DNA from: Bacillota bacterium
Lineage (GTDB): Bacteria; Bacillota; Clostridia; Acetivibrionales; JAFADI01
NCBI GenBank assembly: GCA_023424965.1
Contig: JAFADI010000012.1
Coordinates: 1 to 64,000 of the forward strand
DNA length: 64,000 nucleotides
Reading direction: 5' to 3'
The notes beneath the pieces were generated by a model, which was given only the letters and a program-made list of their open reading frames with translations, made no database searches and was not told where the DNA came from. Positions 8,339-16,507 of this stretch are shown one piece after another. The position numbers and the translations under genes are program-made. Position 1 is the stretch's first letter. Every line of letters begins with the position of its first letter.

Positions 8339-9136
8339 TCAGGGGATGATGTTCCGCGTGAAGTTGACTTTGTTTTTATTTGCATACAGCTCCACCTTAA
8401 ACATGCATTTATCGCTTCGGGCGATGGAATAGGTGAGTTCAAAGGGAATCCCCGTGTCCAGGTAGGCAATGCGCTGGATGTTAAAGGCTGTTGTGGACTG
8501 CTTGCAGTTCAGTAAAGCCGCGGAGTCCCGGTTGAGTTTTACGGCTTCATAGGTTTCAACAGCCCTGTATAAGTCCAGTTTATATTTTGTCCTTAAAACA
8601 TTGTACAGGGAGGAGGAGGAGAAATCTTCCCCATCGACGCCGGGGCACAGGTAAAGGGGGATGTAAGTGGTTTCCAGGAGCACCGGGTCTTCGTTGGCAA
8701 TTCTCAACCGGGTCAGCTTGAATACCTGGGTCTTATTGTCGGGAAGCCGCAGAGACTCCTTTATATCGGTAGATGCCTCCATGACGGTACTTTCAAGTAT
8801 TTTGGAATAGGGATTCAAGCCCATGGAAAGCATGTCTTCGGTGAAGCTGTAAAGGTGGTTCAGGTTCCGGGGCATTTTTTGACTGGCAATGAAGGAACCT
8901 TTTCCCCTGCGCCGTATAATGAGGTTTTCTTCAACCAGCTGGTTGAGGGCCTGCCTGACAGTCGTGCGGCTCAGACCGTATTTGGCGCACAATTGGCTTT
9001 CGGAGGGCACCAGGTCTCCCGCCTTGAGCACACCGGAGTGGATTTCGCGTTTTAGAAGGCTCATGAGCTGGAAGTACAGGGGAACGGTACTTTCCTCCGA
9101 CAGCGTATGGCTGTCATTGCTAAAATCATTGTCCAT
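8339..9136 (-). CDS. GntR family regulator, HutC/UTRA type (paralogue 2)
   Basis: 265-residue paralogue of the regulator at 3971-4765, on the opposite strand. It has the same layout: winged helix (VPLYFQLMSLLKREI, LVPSESQLCAKYGLSRTTVR, LIIRRRGKGSFI) and UTRA domain ending in FELTYSIARSDKCMFKVELY. An AAAGGAG site precedes the ATG. A clear promoter lies at 9207-9235 and an operator-like site sits between it and the gene, suggesting autoregulation. It is divergent from the sugar ABC operon, whose promoter region has a perfect inverted repeat of the same sequence. It is therefore the best candidate for the repressor of transporter and catabolic genes. Confidence 0.92.
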   Translation of the reverse strand: MDNDFSNDSHTLSEESTVPLYFQLMSLLKREIHSGVLKAGDLVPSESQLCAKYGLSRTTVRQALNQLVEENLIIRRRGKGSFIASQKMPRNLNHLYSFTEDMLSMGLNPYSKILESTVMEASTDIKESLRLPDNKTQVFKLTRLRIANEDPVLLETTYIPLYLCPGVDGEDFSSSSLYNVLRTKYKLDLYRAVETYEAVKLNRDSAALLNCKQSTTAFNIQRIAYLDTGIPFELTYSIARSDKCMFKVELYANKNKVNFTRNIIP

Positions 9137-9183
9137 TAGAAGATCTCCTTTTTAAAAGATTAATATATGATTTTAAATAATGC

Positions 9184-9197
9184 AAATGTCTGTAACA
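9184..9197 (+). promoter_or_regulatory. Candidate GntR-type operator, site 2 (gntR autoregulation)
   Basis: AAATGTCTGTAACA contains ATGTCTGTAA (9186-9195), one base away from the site 1 and site 3 core. It lies 12 bp beyond the -10 box of the leftward gntR promoter. Confidence 0.45.
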
Positions 9198-9206
9198 ACC
9201 ATAACC

Positions 9207-9235
9207 ATTATAACAAGAATCATTGTATTAATCAA
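9207..9235 (-). promoter_or_regulatory. Predicted sigma-A promoter of gntR paralogue 2
   Basis: On the minus strand: TTGATT (9235-9230), 17-bp spacer, TATAAT (9212-9207). The -10 box is perfect. Transcription would start near 9200 and run about 65 nt to the gntR ATG. Confidence 0.75.
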
Positions 9236-9338
9236 CGGAGCAAATCAGGCGTTAGCGGAGCTTTCGGAGCCTGTGAAGCAATTGAGGAGAAAAATATCCG
9301 GCTTGTTTAAAAAATATTTTACTGGAACAGCAGGAATT

Positions 9339-9367
9339 TTGAAAACAGCGTAGAATCATTATATTAA
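9339..9367 (+). promoter_or_regulatory. Predicted sigma-A promoter of the sugar ABC operon
   Basis: TTGAAA (9339-9344), 17-bp spacer, TATTAA (9362-9367), about 170 bp before the binding-protein gene. Confidence 0.5.
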
Positions 9368-9374
9368 ATGTTTA

Positions 9375-9391
9375 AAATGTTACATACATTT
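9375..9391 (+). promoter_or_regulatory. Candidate GntR-type operator, site 3 (perfect inverted repeat)
   Basis: AAATGTTACATACATTT: perfect 6-bp arms AAATGT (9375-9380) and ACATTT (9386-9391) around 5 bp. It starts 8 bp after the predicted -10 box, where a bound repressor would block the start point. It contains the reverse complement of the site 1 core. Confidence 0.55.
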
Positions 9392-9539
9392 CAAAATATA
9401 CATATAACAACAAAGATTGCCCTGAAGAATGACAGCAAGGACCAAAGTCCAGGGAAAAGGGGAGGTGGCTGAAAAAGGAATCTGGGTTAGAGGCTAAGCA
9501 CCAACTCAACACATTATTAACTTTAAGGAGGAAGATTTC

Positions 9540-10667
9540 ATGGGAAAGAAAGGTATTAAGCTTATCAGTCTGGTCATAGTCCTGATTTTTGCAAGCACAA
9601 TTTTATTGTCCGGCTGCGGTTCGTCAGCCCCTGCGCCTTCCGCACAGGAAGAACCGAAAAAGGAAGCACCCAAGCAGGAAGAAGCCAAAAAGGAAGACGC
9701 AAAGAAGCTGCCCGTCGTCGGTATATCCACCGGTTCCTCCGGTACCTCCTGGCGTAATATCATGATTGACGCTCTGGAGCAGGTGGGCAAGGAATACAAG
9801 GAAGCAGGTAAAATTGCCGACTACATGATCGTAAATAATGTCAACAACGGTGATGCCACAGAGCAAGCAAACATTATCAGAGACTTTATTTCAAAGGGCG
9901 TTAATATCATACTGCTGAACCCCAATTCTCCCGAAGCCCTCAATGGTGTAATCAAAGAGGCCCAGGATGCGGGAATACTGGTTCTCGCCTTTGATGCAAC
10001 GGTTACCGCGCCCGGCGTAACCAATGTGACCCTTGACCATTATGCATGGAATAAAAAGAATGTTGAGTTTATCGCAAATACCCTTAAGTCAGGCAATGTT
10101 ATACAGGTATATGGTCTTGACGGACATCCGGCAAACAATGAGCGTATTAAGGCAACAGAGGACGTCTTGAAGAATTTCCCCGACATCAAGATGATTGCCA
10201 GTACCTCCGGCGGCTGGGACCAGACAAAGGCAAAGGAAGTGACAACACAGATCATCGGCTCGGGCAAGCAGGTAGACGGCGCCATTACACAGGACAGCAT
10301 GGGCTTTGGAGTGCTCTCCGCCTTCCAGGATGCCAAGAAACTTCCCAAGGTGATGTTCGGTGACCCCGGAACGGCTTTCTTCAAGGAATGGAAGAAGCTC
10401 CGCGATGCAAAGGCCGACTTCAAGGCATGTGCACAGCCCAATCCTCCCGGAATCGGCGGAACAGGCTTCAGAATTGCGTTAAACCTGTACAACGGCAAGA
10501 AATTCAAGGACGGGGTCCTGAAAGACAGCACCTATTTCTATGTGGTAAGTTCCTTCTTCACGGATGAGAATTTTGACCAGGCATGGGAAATGCTGAAGGA
10601 TAAGCCGGATGACTATCTCCTGAGCGAAATCATGCCCCAGGATAAGGCCGACGCACTCTTCCAATAA
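9540..10667 (+). CDS. Sugar ABC transporter substrate-binding lipoprotein (CUT2, Peripla_BP_4)
   Basis: 375-residue exported lipoprotein. The signal peptide ends in the lipobox LSGC with Cys26, followed by a Lys/Glu/Pro-rich linker (~35-57) that tethers the domain to the membrane. The mature part is a ribose/galactose-binding-protein fold (VVGISTGSSGTSWRN, FISKGVNIILLNPNSPEAL, VLAFDATVTAPGV). It delivers a monosaccharide or small glycoside to the permeases encoded at 12281 and 13305. The ATG follows TAAGGAGGAAGA. A strong hairpin after the gene (10697-10735) should keep its level above that of the transporter core. It may also feed the chemoreceptor encoded at the end of the operon. Confidence 0.92.
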   Translation: MGKKGIKLISLVIVLIFASTILLSGCGSSAPAPSAQEEPKKEAPKQEEAKKEDAKKLPVVGISTGSSGTSWRNIMIDALEQVGKEYKEAGKIADYMIVNNVNNGDATEQANIIRDFISKGVNIILLNPNSPEALNGVIKEAQDAGILVLAFDATVTAPGVTNVTLDHYAWNKKNVEFIANTLKSGNVIQVYGLDGHPANNERIKATEDVLKNFPDIKMIASTSGGWDQTKAKEVTTQIIGSGKQVDGAITQDSMGFGVLSAFQDAKKLPKVMFGDPGTAFFKEWKKLRDAKADFKACAQPNPPGIGGTGFRIALNLYNGKKFKDGVLKDSTYFYVVSSFFTDENFDQAWEMLKDKPDDYLLSEIMPQDKADALFQ

Positions 10668-10696
10668 CAACCATTAATTGAGAGTAAAAGTTATAA

Positions 10697-10750
10697 CAGG
10701 TTCAGGAGGCAGAAGACAACTGCCGCCTGGACCTGAATGAGATTTTTTAT
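10697..10750 (+). terminator. Hairpin with T run between binding protein and ATPase genes
   Basis: Arms 10697-10712 and 10720-10735 pair over 16 positions with one G:T and one mismatch, loop of 7 nt, followed by GATTTTTTAT. It looks like a partial terminator or processing site that raises binding-protein expression over the membrane components. Confidence 0.75.
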
Positions 10751-10758
10751 AAGGATGG

Positions 10759-12288
10759 GTGAATAGTGTGAGGGTATTGGAAGCAACCGGCATTAAAAAA
10801 TGTTTTGGCGGAGTCGTGGCTCTTGCCGACGGAAACCTGGTTTGTCAGAGAGGAAAAATAACCGGCCTTTTGGGAGCCAACGGGTCGGGGAAAAGTACCA
10901 TATCCAAAATAATCACCGGCGTTTACAGTGCGGACGAAGGGGAAATCAAGTTCGACGGCAGGCGGGTGTGCTACAGGAACCCCAATGAAGCAAAGAAGGA
11001 CGGCATTGCCATGGTGTTCCAGAACCTGAGCCTTGTTGCCGACCTGACGGTGTGGCAGAACATCGTGCTGGGCGCGGAAGAAAAGAAGGGATTGTTTTTA
11101 AACAACAGAAAAGCAAAAGAACTATCCCGGGAAATCATAGAAAAGCTCCAGCCCGGTCTGGACATAAATAAAAAGGTTTATGAACTCAATCCCGGAGAGA
11201 TGCAGATTGTCGAGATCGCAAAGGCCATATCGGCGGAGCCCAAAATGCTCATTTTGGATGAGCCGACAGCGGCACTTGAGCAGGCTCAGGTGAAAAATCT
11301 TTTTAAATACATGCGGATGCTGGTGGAACAGGGTGTAGCAATGATTTTCACTTCCCACAGGATCTGGGAGGTAATGGAAATCTGTGACGACGTTATTATA
11401 TTCAGAAACGGTGTGAACGTGGGAAATATCGATTTTGCCACCGAAGGAAATCATGCCGAAAACATCATAAACCATATTACAGGGGATGCACAAAAAATTC
11501 CTTATCAAAAAGTTTGCAAGGAAGTTACCGGTGAGACGGTATTGAATATAAAGAGTTTGAATTACGGCAAGTTTTTAAAGGATGTGTCCTTTGAACTGAA
11601 AAAGGGGGAAATTCTTGGAATCGGAGGTCTGGCAGGCCAGGGACAGCACGAGCTGATGCTCGCCCTGGCGGGCAATTATCCCGGTGTGAAATGTGACGCC
11701 GAGGTGAACGGGAGGAAAGTAAAGCTGACAAAACCCTCTGCCGCAATCAGGAGCAGCATATTGCTTGTGCCGGGGGACCGGCAGCAGGAAGGCCTGTTCA
11801 TGAAGCATTCGGTATATACCAACATGATTTTTCCCAAGCTCGCATTGAAGCGCCAGCCCTTTTTCACTCCAGGGAAGAGGTATAGAAAAGAATGTGAAGA
11901 GATGGTCAAAGCCCTTTCGATAAAAACCCACGACATCGATACCGTCATTGGCACCCTGTCGGGAGGGAACCAGCAGAAGGTGGTCGTGGGGAAATGGCTG
12001 TCCTTCGACATCAACGTGCTGCTGCTGGCAGACCCTGCAAAAGGCGTGGACATCGGGGCAAAAAGGGATATGTACAGCTATATCGTAAATCAGGTAAAGG
12101 AAAAAAATATGAGTGTGATATTGTATGCCAGTGATAATGAGGAACTGATGGAATACTGCGACAGGCTTCTGATCATGTATGAGGGACAGGTCGTTGCGGT
12201 TCTTGAAGGCGACGATATCAACGAAGATACGGTTATCGCCGCTTCCATGCGTGTGAACAGGGAAGGGGGAGTTGTGGCAGATGAATAG
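10759..12288 (+). CDS. Sugar ABC transporter ATP-binding protein (RbsA/MglA type, two ATPase domains)
   Basis: 509-residue tandem ATPase on the inner face of the membrane. Domain 1 has Walker A GANGSGKST, an atypical signature NPGEMQ in place of LSGGQ, and Walker B MLILDEPTAAL. Domain 2 has the degenerate A-loop GGLAGQGQHE usual in this family, the signature LSGGNQQK and LLLADPAKGVDIG. It powers import by the two permeases that follow. The start is a GTG at 10759 or at 10768; AAGGA at 10751-10755 fits the second slightly better. Its end overlaps the next start by 8 bp, a sign of translational coupling. Confidence 0.93.
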   Translation: MNSVRVLEATGIKKCFGGVVALADGNLVCQRGKITGLLGANGSGKSTISKIITGVYSADEGEIKFDGRRVCYRNPNEAKKDGIAMVFQNLSLVADLTVWQNIVLGAEEKKGLFLNNRKAKELSREIIEKLQPGLDINKKVYELNPGEMQIVEIAKAISAEPKMLILDEPTAALEQAQVKNLFKYMRMLVEQGVAMIFTSHRIWEVMEICDDVIIFRNGVNVGNIDFATEGNHAENIINHITGDAQKIPYQKVCKEVTGETVLNIKSLNYGKFLKDVSFELKKGEILGIGGLAGQGQHELMLALAGNYPGVKCDAEVNGRKVKLTKPSAAIRSSILLVPGDRQQEGLFMKHSVYTNMIFPKLALKRQPFFTPGKRYRKECEEMVKALSIKTHDIDTVIGTLSGGNQQKVVVGKWLSFDINVLLLADPAKGVDIGAKRDMYSYIVNQVKEKNMSVILYASDNEELMEYCDRLLIMYEGQVVAVLEGDDINEDTVIAASMRVNREGGVVADE

Positions 12289-13303
12289 GGCTAGGATTGC
12301 CGCACTTACGAAAGAATTTGCTTCAAAACCGGAGTTCTCCAGCTTGCTCATCCTGGCAGTCATGCTTGTTATCACTGCCGTGCTGCAGGATAACTTTTTT
12401 GAGCAAAAATCCATTGTACGGAATATCAACGCTTTTACACCATTGATATTACTGACCATGGGCCAGGCGCTGGTCATCATTGCGGGCGGCATTGACCTTT
12501 CCTCCGGGTCGGCCCTTTCGCTGCTGACCTGTGTTCTCACCCTGGTAATGAAGAAAAATGAGCCTGTTACCGGGGTATATGCTTTGCTTATCGCTTTTGC
12601 GGTGGCCGTACTGGTTGGAGTGATAAATGGCATAGGGGTGGGTTATCTCAGGATACCGCCGGTAATTCTCACGTTTGCCACTTCCTACATGTGGCTTGGC
12701 CTGGCACTGTTTTTGAGGCCCACTCCCGGTGGAGAATCCGTGGACTGGTTCAAGGTTTTTTACGATGTGGGGGCGGTAAAGGGTGCGCCGGAAGGGTTAA
12801 AGGCATTTGGCCAGGTGATTCCGCCTGCGTTGCTATTGGTGCTGATCGGATGTGCCTTTTGGTTCGTTCTAAGTAAGACCAGGACCGGAAGGTACATTTA
12901 TGCTGTGGGAAGCAATAACGACAGTTCCTTTGCCAGCGGCGTCAATACGGCAGGGGTGCAGATGAAGGCTTTCATTATTAACTCAATTTTTATCTTCCTT
13001 GCGGCCCTGTTCTTCGTGGGACAGAACCAGTCGGGAGACGCCAGGATGGGCGATCCGCTGACACTGAGGGCCATTGCCGCGGCTGTCGTGGGTGGAATAG
13101 CCCTTACCGGGGGTCGTGGAAGTGTATATTTTGCCCTGGTGGGTGCGCTGATTTTAAGCTTTGTCAATAAAATCATATTTTTTGCCAATATCCCCAATGC
13201 TTATCAGACACTTGTCGGCGGAGTTATTGTCATTGTGGCCATCGCCGGATCACTGGTTTATACGCTTTACAACAAAAGGGCAATGCTGAAGGAGAGCAAA
13301 TGA
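12281..13303 (+). CDS. Sugar ABC transporter permease 1 (RbsC-like)
   Basis: 340-residue integral membrane protein of the branched-chain/ribose permease family with many hydrophobic segments. The family motif GGIDLSSGSALSL is near residue 70, the cytoplasmic loop SNNDSSFASGVNTAGVQMK near 210, and AAAVVGGIALTGGRGS near 265. The ATG at 12281 overlaps the ATPase stop and has GGGGGA ten bases upstream; an in-frame TTG at 12272 is less likely. With the next gene it forms a heterodimeric channel for the sugar bound by the lipoprotein encoded at 9540. Confidence 0.92.
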   Translation: MNRARIAALTKEFASKPEFSSLLILAVMLVITAVLQDNFFEQKSIVRNINAFTPLILLTMGQALVIIAGGIDLSSGSALSLLTCVLTLVMKKNEPVTGVYALLIAFAVAVLVGVINGIGVGYLRIPPVILTFATSYMWLGLALFLRPTPGGESVDWFKVFYDVGAVKGAPEGLKAFGQVIPPALLLVLIGCAFWFVLSKTRTGRYIYAVGSNNDSSFASGVNTAGVQMKAFIINSIFIFLAALFFVGQNQSGDARMGDPLTLRAIAAAVVGGIALTGGRGSVYFALVGALILSFVNKIIFFANIPNAYQTLVGGVIVIVAIAGSLVYTLYNKRAMLKESK

Positions 13304-13304
13304 T

Positions 13305-14288
13305 ATGAATACTATGCTGAGCGCCATCGGTGAAAGGGCGGCCAAGTCATACGGCAGCTATAAAAAGCTGGTAATCGCCTTTTTACTGATTATATTTCTG
13401 TTTATCCTCGGAGAGGTGACGGTATCCGATTTTCTTAGCGTCGAACAAATTTTGCTGACAGTCAAGCTGTCTTCCTTTATTGCACTTTTCGCCCTGTGCC
13501 AGATGGTGGTTATTGCGGCGGGCGGGAGCGGGCTTGACCTGTCGGTGGGCTATACTGCGACGATAACGGCGGTTCTGACCGCCAGCATCATGGATGGGAA
13601 GAACGGGAATCTATGGCAGGCGGTATTGATCGCCCTGGGCATCGGAATCGCCGTGGGTGTGGTCAACGGCCTGCTGACGGCCTATCTGAAGCTGCCGCCC
13701 CTGGTGGTGACGTTGGCCATGGCCAATATCCTGCAGGGTGCCATCAATGTGTACACCGCCGGCAGGAACATTACGGGCAAGCCCTCACCCATCCTGCAGG
13801 ACATGGCCGCAAAATCCACGGGGATGTTTCCGAACATACTCTTCCTGCTTTTTGCCGTGGCCGCCATCGTAATGCTTCTCCTGTATAAAACCAAATGGGG
13901 ACTGATGCTTTTCGGTGTGGGTTCCAATGAAACAACCGCATACCTGAGCGGTGTCAATGTAAAGCTGGTAAGGTGCGTTGCCTTCATTATCAGCGGTGTG
14001 CTGGCAAGCCTTGTGGGGCTGCTGCTCATAGGAAATATGGGCATAGCCTTCAAGGACATGGGTTCCAATTACGTCATGCCCAGCATCGCCGCAGTGGTTG
14101 TAGGCGGTGTGTCGATGACGGGAGGGGAAGGAAATTATCTGGGCGTTATTTTGGGAGCCATATTTCTTCAGACCCTGACCAACCTGCTGGTGGCCATGGG
14201 CTGGGGAGATGCGGGCAAATGGTTTGGTTTCGGCCTGGTATTGTTCATTCTCCTGATCGTGTATGTAAGTGACAGGCGTAAAAGATAA
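13305..14288 (+). CDS. Sugar ABC transporter permease 2 (RbsC-like)
   Basis: 327-residue membrane permease that starts one base after the stop of permease 1. It has the family motifs AAGGSGLDLSVGYTATI, a loop GSNETTAYLSGVNVKLVR and AAVVVGGVSMTGGEGN. It is similar in plan to permease 1 but clearly diverged, so the channel is probably a heterodimer. No terminator is apparent between this gene and the chemoreceptor gene at 14470, so read-through is possible. Confidence 0.92.
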   Translation: MNTMLSAIGERAAKSYGSYKKLVIAFLLIIFLFILGEVTVSDFLSVEQILLTVKLSSFIALFALCQMVVIAAGGSGLDLSVGYTATITAVLTASIMDGKNGNLWQAVLIALGIGIAVGVVNGLLTAYLKLPPLVVTLAMANILQGAINVYTAGRNITGKPSPILQDMAAKSTGMFPNILFLLFAVAAIVMLLLYKTKWGLMLFGVGSNETTAYLSGVNVKLVRCVAFIISGVLASLVGLLLIGNMGIAFKDMGSNYVMPSIAAVVVGGVSMTGGEGNYLGVILGAIFLQTLTNLLVAMGWGDAGKWFGFGLVLFILLIVYVSDRRKR

Positions 14289-14469
14289 AAATAATGTGTA
14301 ATATTCCAACTGTTTTACAGTGTGGAGGGATGATAGCAAATTATTCAGTCGCTGCCAAAGACGCACAAGTAAAAATGAAAAAACGTATGTAGATAAAAGA
14401 AAATTGCTTATCCTCTTAAATATTATTACTAAAATGAATTACTTAATGTTAAGGGTAAGGGGATATATA

Positions 14470-16272
14470 ATGGGAATATTTGGGGTTCGTAGGACGGAGT
14501 TATCTGTGACAAGCCGGTTGAAAACTTTTAAAAGCACGAAAGTTACCAACTCCATAAAGACAAAATTCCTTCTGGTATTTGCGGTAATTATTTTGCTGAT
14601 GCTGGTGATCAACCTGGCTTCGAGTTTTATAACCAGGTCGTCAGTCGGCAAGCTGGACGACATGATCCAGGCGACCATCGCAATCAACAGCATTATCAGT
14701 GAGACAAAGAACATTACGGTGGGCAAGGATACAAGCACCAATGTGGCTTACTTGAACGGCTACAATAATACGGCGGCTTTTGAATCCAAAAAGGAAGAAA
14801 GCCTGAAGTACAAAAAAATGATTACCGAAAGCTTGTCTTCAATTACGGCTTCCCTGGAAAGGCTGGAAAAAGACCACCTGGCGGATGAAAAAAGCAAACA
14901 GACCCTTGATACGACGCGCAATGTGTTAAAAGCCTTCCAGACTTCCCTGGAGCAGGTTTTCCAGATGTATGAGAAAAAGGATTTAAAGGCCGCTATCAGT
15001 GGAAGGGACAGGGCTTTGCGAAATGGTCAGCTGCTGATTGATTCAATGCAGGACCTGCTGTCCGATTTGCTCAATTATGAGCAGGTGGAGAAGGAAAAAG
15101 TGAACAAGCAGCTGGAACTCACCAGTATGTCAATATTGGCGGCAATCATCCTGGTGGGAGTAATCAGTGCGGTGACGGCATTTGTCTTCACCGGGCGGAT
15201 TGCAGGAACCATCACAAGATTGTCGAAGACTTCCCAAAGCATTGCCGAGGGCAATCTGCTGGTTGAAAGCGTTCAGGTGGTTTCCGGGGATGAAATCTCC
15301 GTTCTGGCAAAGTCCTTTAATAGTATGACGGAAAATCTCAGGGCGCTGATAAAAAAAATCAGCGACAGCGGCGACAATGTCCTGCACTGCTCCGAGGTCT
15401 TAAAACTTGGAAGTGAGCAGAACATGGCGGCAATCCAGCAAATTTCCGCAAATGTCCAGCTGGTTGCGGAGGGGGCTTCGGACCAGTCGCAGAAATCCCG
15501 GAGGATTGTAGAAGTGGTCAATCACCTGGCGGAGGGAAACAAGAAGGTGTATGACAATGCACAGGGGGTTCTCGCCGTCTCCAACAGCGCCAATAACGCG
15601 GCTGAAATCGGAACCGGCAAAATGGAGAACCTGTCCAGGCAAATAAGCACCGTTGAATATAAAATTCTTGAAACCCAGGGCACCACGGAAAAGCTGAAGG
15701 TTAATGTGGGGCAGATAAGAAAGATCCTGGACAGCATCAACCAGATTGCCTCCCAGACAAACCTGCTGGCACTCAACGCCGCCATTGAAGCCGCAAGGGC
15801 GGGAGAGAACGGCAGGGGTTTTTCGGTGGTGGCGGAAGAGATAAGCAAGCTGGCGAAGGCCTCTGCCGACGCAACCATGGAAATCGCGGGGATCATCAAT
15901 GCCATTCAGGCCCAGACGGAAAGTGTGTCCCAGAGCATGGCCGTGGGTGTAAGCGAAGTCAAGGAAGGCAGCCAGATGGTGCGGGAGGCGAAGCTGTCCT
16001 TTGGCGATATCAGGGAGATAAACATCCAGGTTGAGGAGCAGGTCAGGAATATCAATGAGGAATTAAGAAGCATGATTATGGAAATCCGCAAGGTCGAGGA
16101 AATGAGCATGAGCATCTCCGACAGTGCGGGACAATTCGCGGCGGGCAACCAGGAGGTGGCCGCGTCGGTAGAAGAGCAGACCGCAAGCATGGAGGAGATC
16201 CTGTCGTCCTCCATGGAACTGTCAAGGCTGGCGGAGGAGCTGCACACGGCTACGGAGAAGTTTAAAATATAA
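14470..16272 (+). CDS. Methyl-accepting chemotaxis protein
   Basis: 600-residue membrane receptor. TM1 is at ~35-58 (FLLVFAVIILLMLVINLASS), the helical extracytoplasmic domain of ~200 residues resembles a four-helix-bundle sensor, and TM2 is at ~222-245 (MSILAAIILVGVISAVTAFV). A HAMP domain follows, then the cytoplasmic signalling coiled coil with the conserved hairpin tip (ASQTNLLALNAAIEAARAGE, GRGFSVVAEEISKLA). The ATG at 14470 follows AAGGGGAT; the frame is open to 14320 without a good ribosome site. It signals through CheA/CheW encoded elsewhere. Being last in the sugar transport locus suggests chemotaxis toward the same substrate, perhaps through the binding lipoprotein. Confidence 0.93.
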   Translation: MGIFGVRRTELSVTSRLKTFKSTKVTNSIKTKFLLVFAVIILLMLVINLASSFITRSSVGKLDDMIQATIAINSIISETKNITVGKDTSTNVAYLNGYNNTAAFESKKEESLKYKKMITESLSSITASLERLEKDHLADEKSKQTLDTTRNVLKAFQTSLEQVFQMYEKKDLKAAISGRDRALRNGQLLIDSMQDLLSDLLNYEQVEKEKVNKQLELTSMSILAAIILVGVISAVTAFVFTGRIAGTITRLSKTSQSIAEGNLLVESVQVVSGDEISVLAKSFNSMTENLRALIKKISDSGDNVLHCSEVLKLGSEQNMAAIQQISANVQLVAEGASDQSQKSRRIVEVVNHLAEGNKKVYDNAQGVLAVSNSANNAAEIGTGKMENLSRQISTVEYKILETQGTTEKLKVNVGQIRKILDSINQIASQTNLLALNAAIEAARAGENGRGFSVVAEEISKLAKASADATMEIAGIINAIQAQTESVSQSMAVGVSEVKEGSQMVREAKLSFGDIREINIQVEEQVRNINEELRSMIMEIRKVEEMSMSISDSAGQFAAGNQEVAASVEEQTASMEEILSSSMELSRLAEELHTATEKFKI

Positions 16273-16317
16273 CTGCCCATGAGGGGCTCCATCCATGGGT
16301 TCATTGTGGAAGAGCAT

Positions 16318-16381
16318 TCAAAACCGCCCCGGAAGGTTTTTAAGCAGGAGGAATTTTATCCCTCCTGCTTTTTGCTTTGCC
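16318..16381 (+). repeat. 64-bp direct repeat, left copy (relic of the 3' end of the transglutaminase gene)
   Basis: 57 of 64 bases match 21849-21912 without gaps. Read on the minus strand it encodes AKQKAGGIKFLLLKNLPGRF and a stop, against AKKKAGAVKFLLLKNLLGRF and a stop at the end of the transglutaminase gene. It also contains a perfect terminator: 16342-16351 pairs with 16361-16370, then TTT, which would end the chemoreceptor transcript. Confidence 0.8.
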
Positions 16382-16391
16382 GGGAGTTTTT

Positions 16392-16405
16392 TTGCAAACG
16401 TTATA
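16392..16405 (+). promoter_or_regulatory. Candidate LacI/CcpA-type operator upstream of lacI
   Basis: Contains GCAAACGTT (16394-16402) centred on CG at 16399-16400, about 16 bp upstream of the -35 box. The same nonamer, reversed, lies at the same distance upstream of the sulfate operon promoter. Confidence 0.45.
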
Positions 16406-16415
16406 CTTATTTTTG

Positions 16416-16444
16416 TTGAAATGTTGAGTACGATAAAGTATAAT
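16416..16444 (+). promoter_or_regulatory. Predicted sigma-A promoter of the lacI-family gene
   Basis: TTGAAA (16416-16421), 17-bp spacer, TATAAT (16439-16444), 63 bp before the start codon. Confidence 0.75.
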
Positions 16445-16507
16445 ATTAATGCATACTAAACATATTTACATAGTATGAATTAGGCGTGTGAAGGAAGAGG
16501 TGGAGCA

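Larger units (their letters stand above)
9137..9539. other. Divergent intergenic region (403 bp), no gene
   Basis: Holds the two promoters and two operator-like sites listed separately. The rest is AT-rich spacer. Between 9420 and 9454 the transporter leader could fold: GGAC/GTCC (9439-9450) closes a 4-nt loop and CCCTG/CAGGG could close around it. I recognise no riboswitch class in it. Confidence 0.6.

Noticed and set aside
9420..9454. Possible structured leader or riboswitch before the sugar ABC operon
   Set aside because: Only short stems can be drawn and they match no riboswitch class I know.
11575..12633. 352-codon antisense frame across the ABC ATPase and permease genes
   Set aside because: It covers the end of one confirmed gene and the start of another; no family resemblance.
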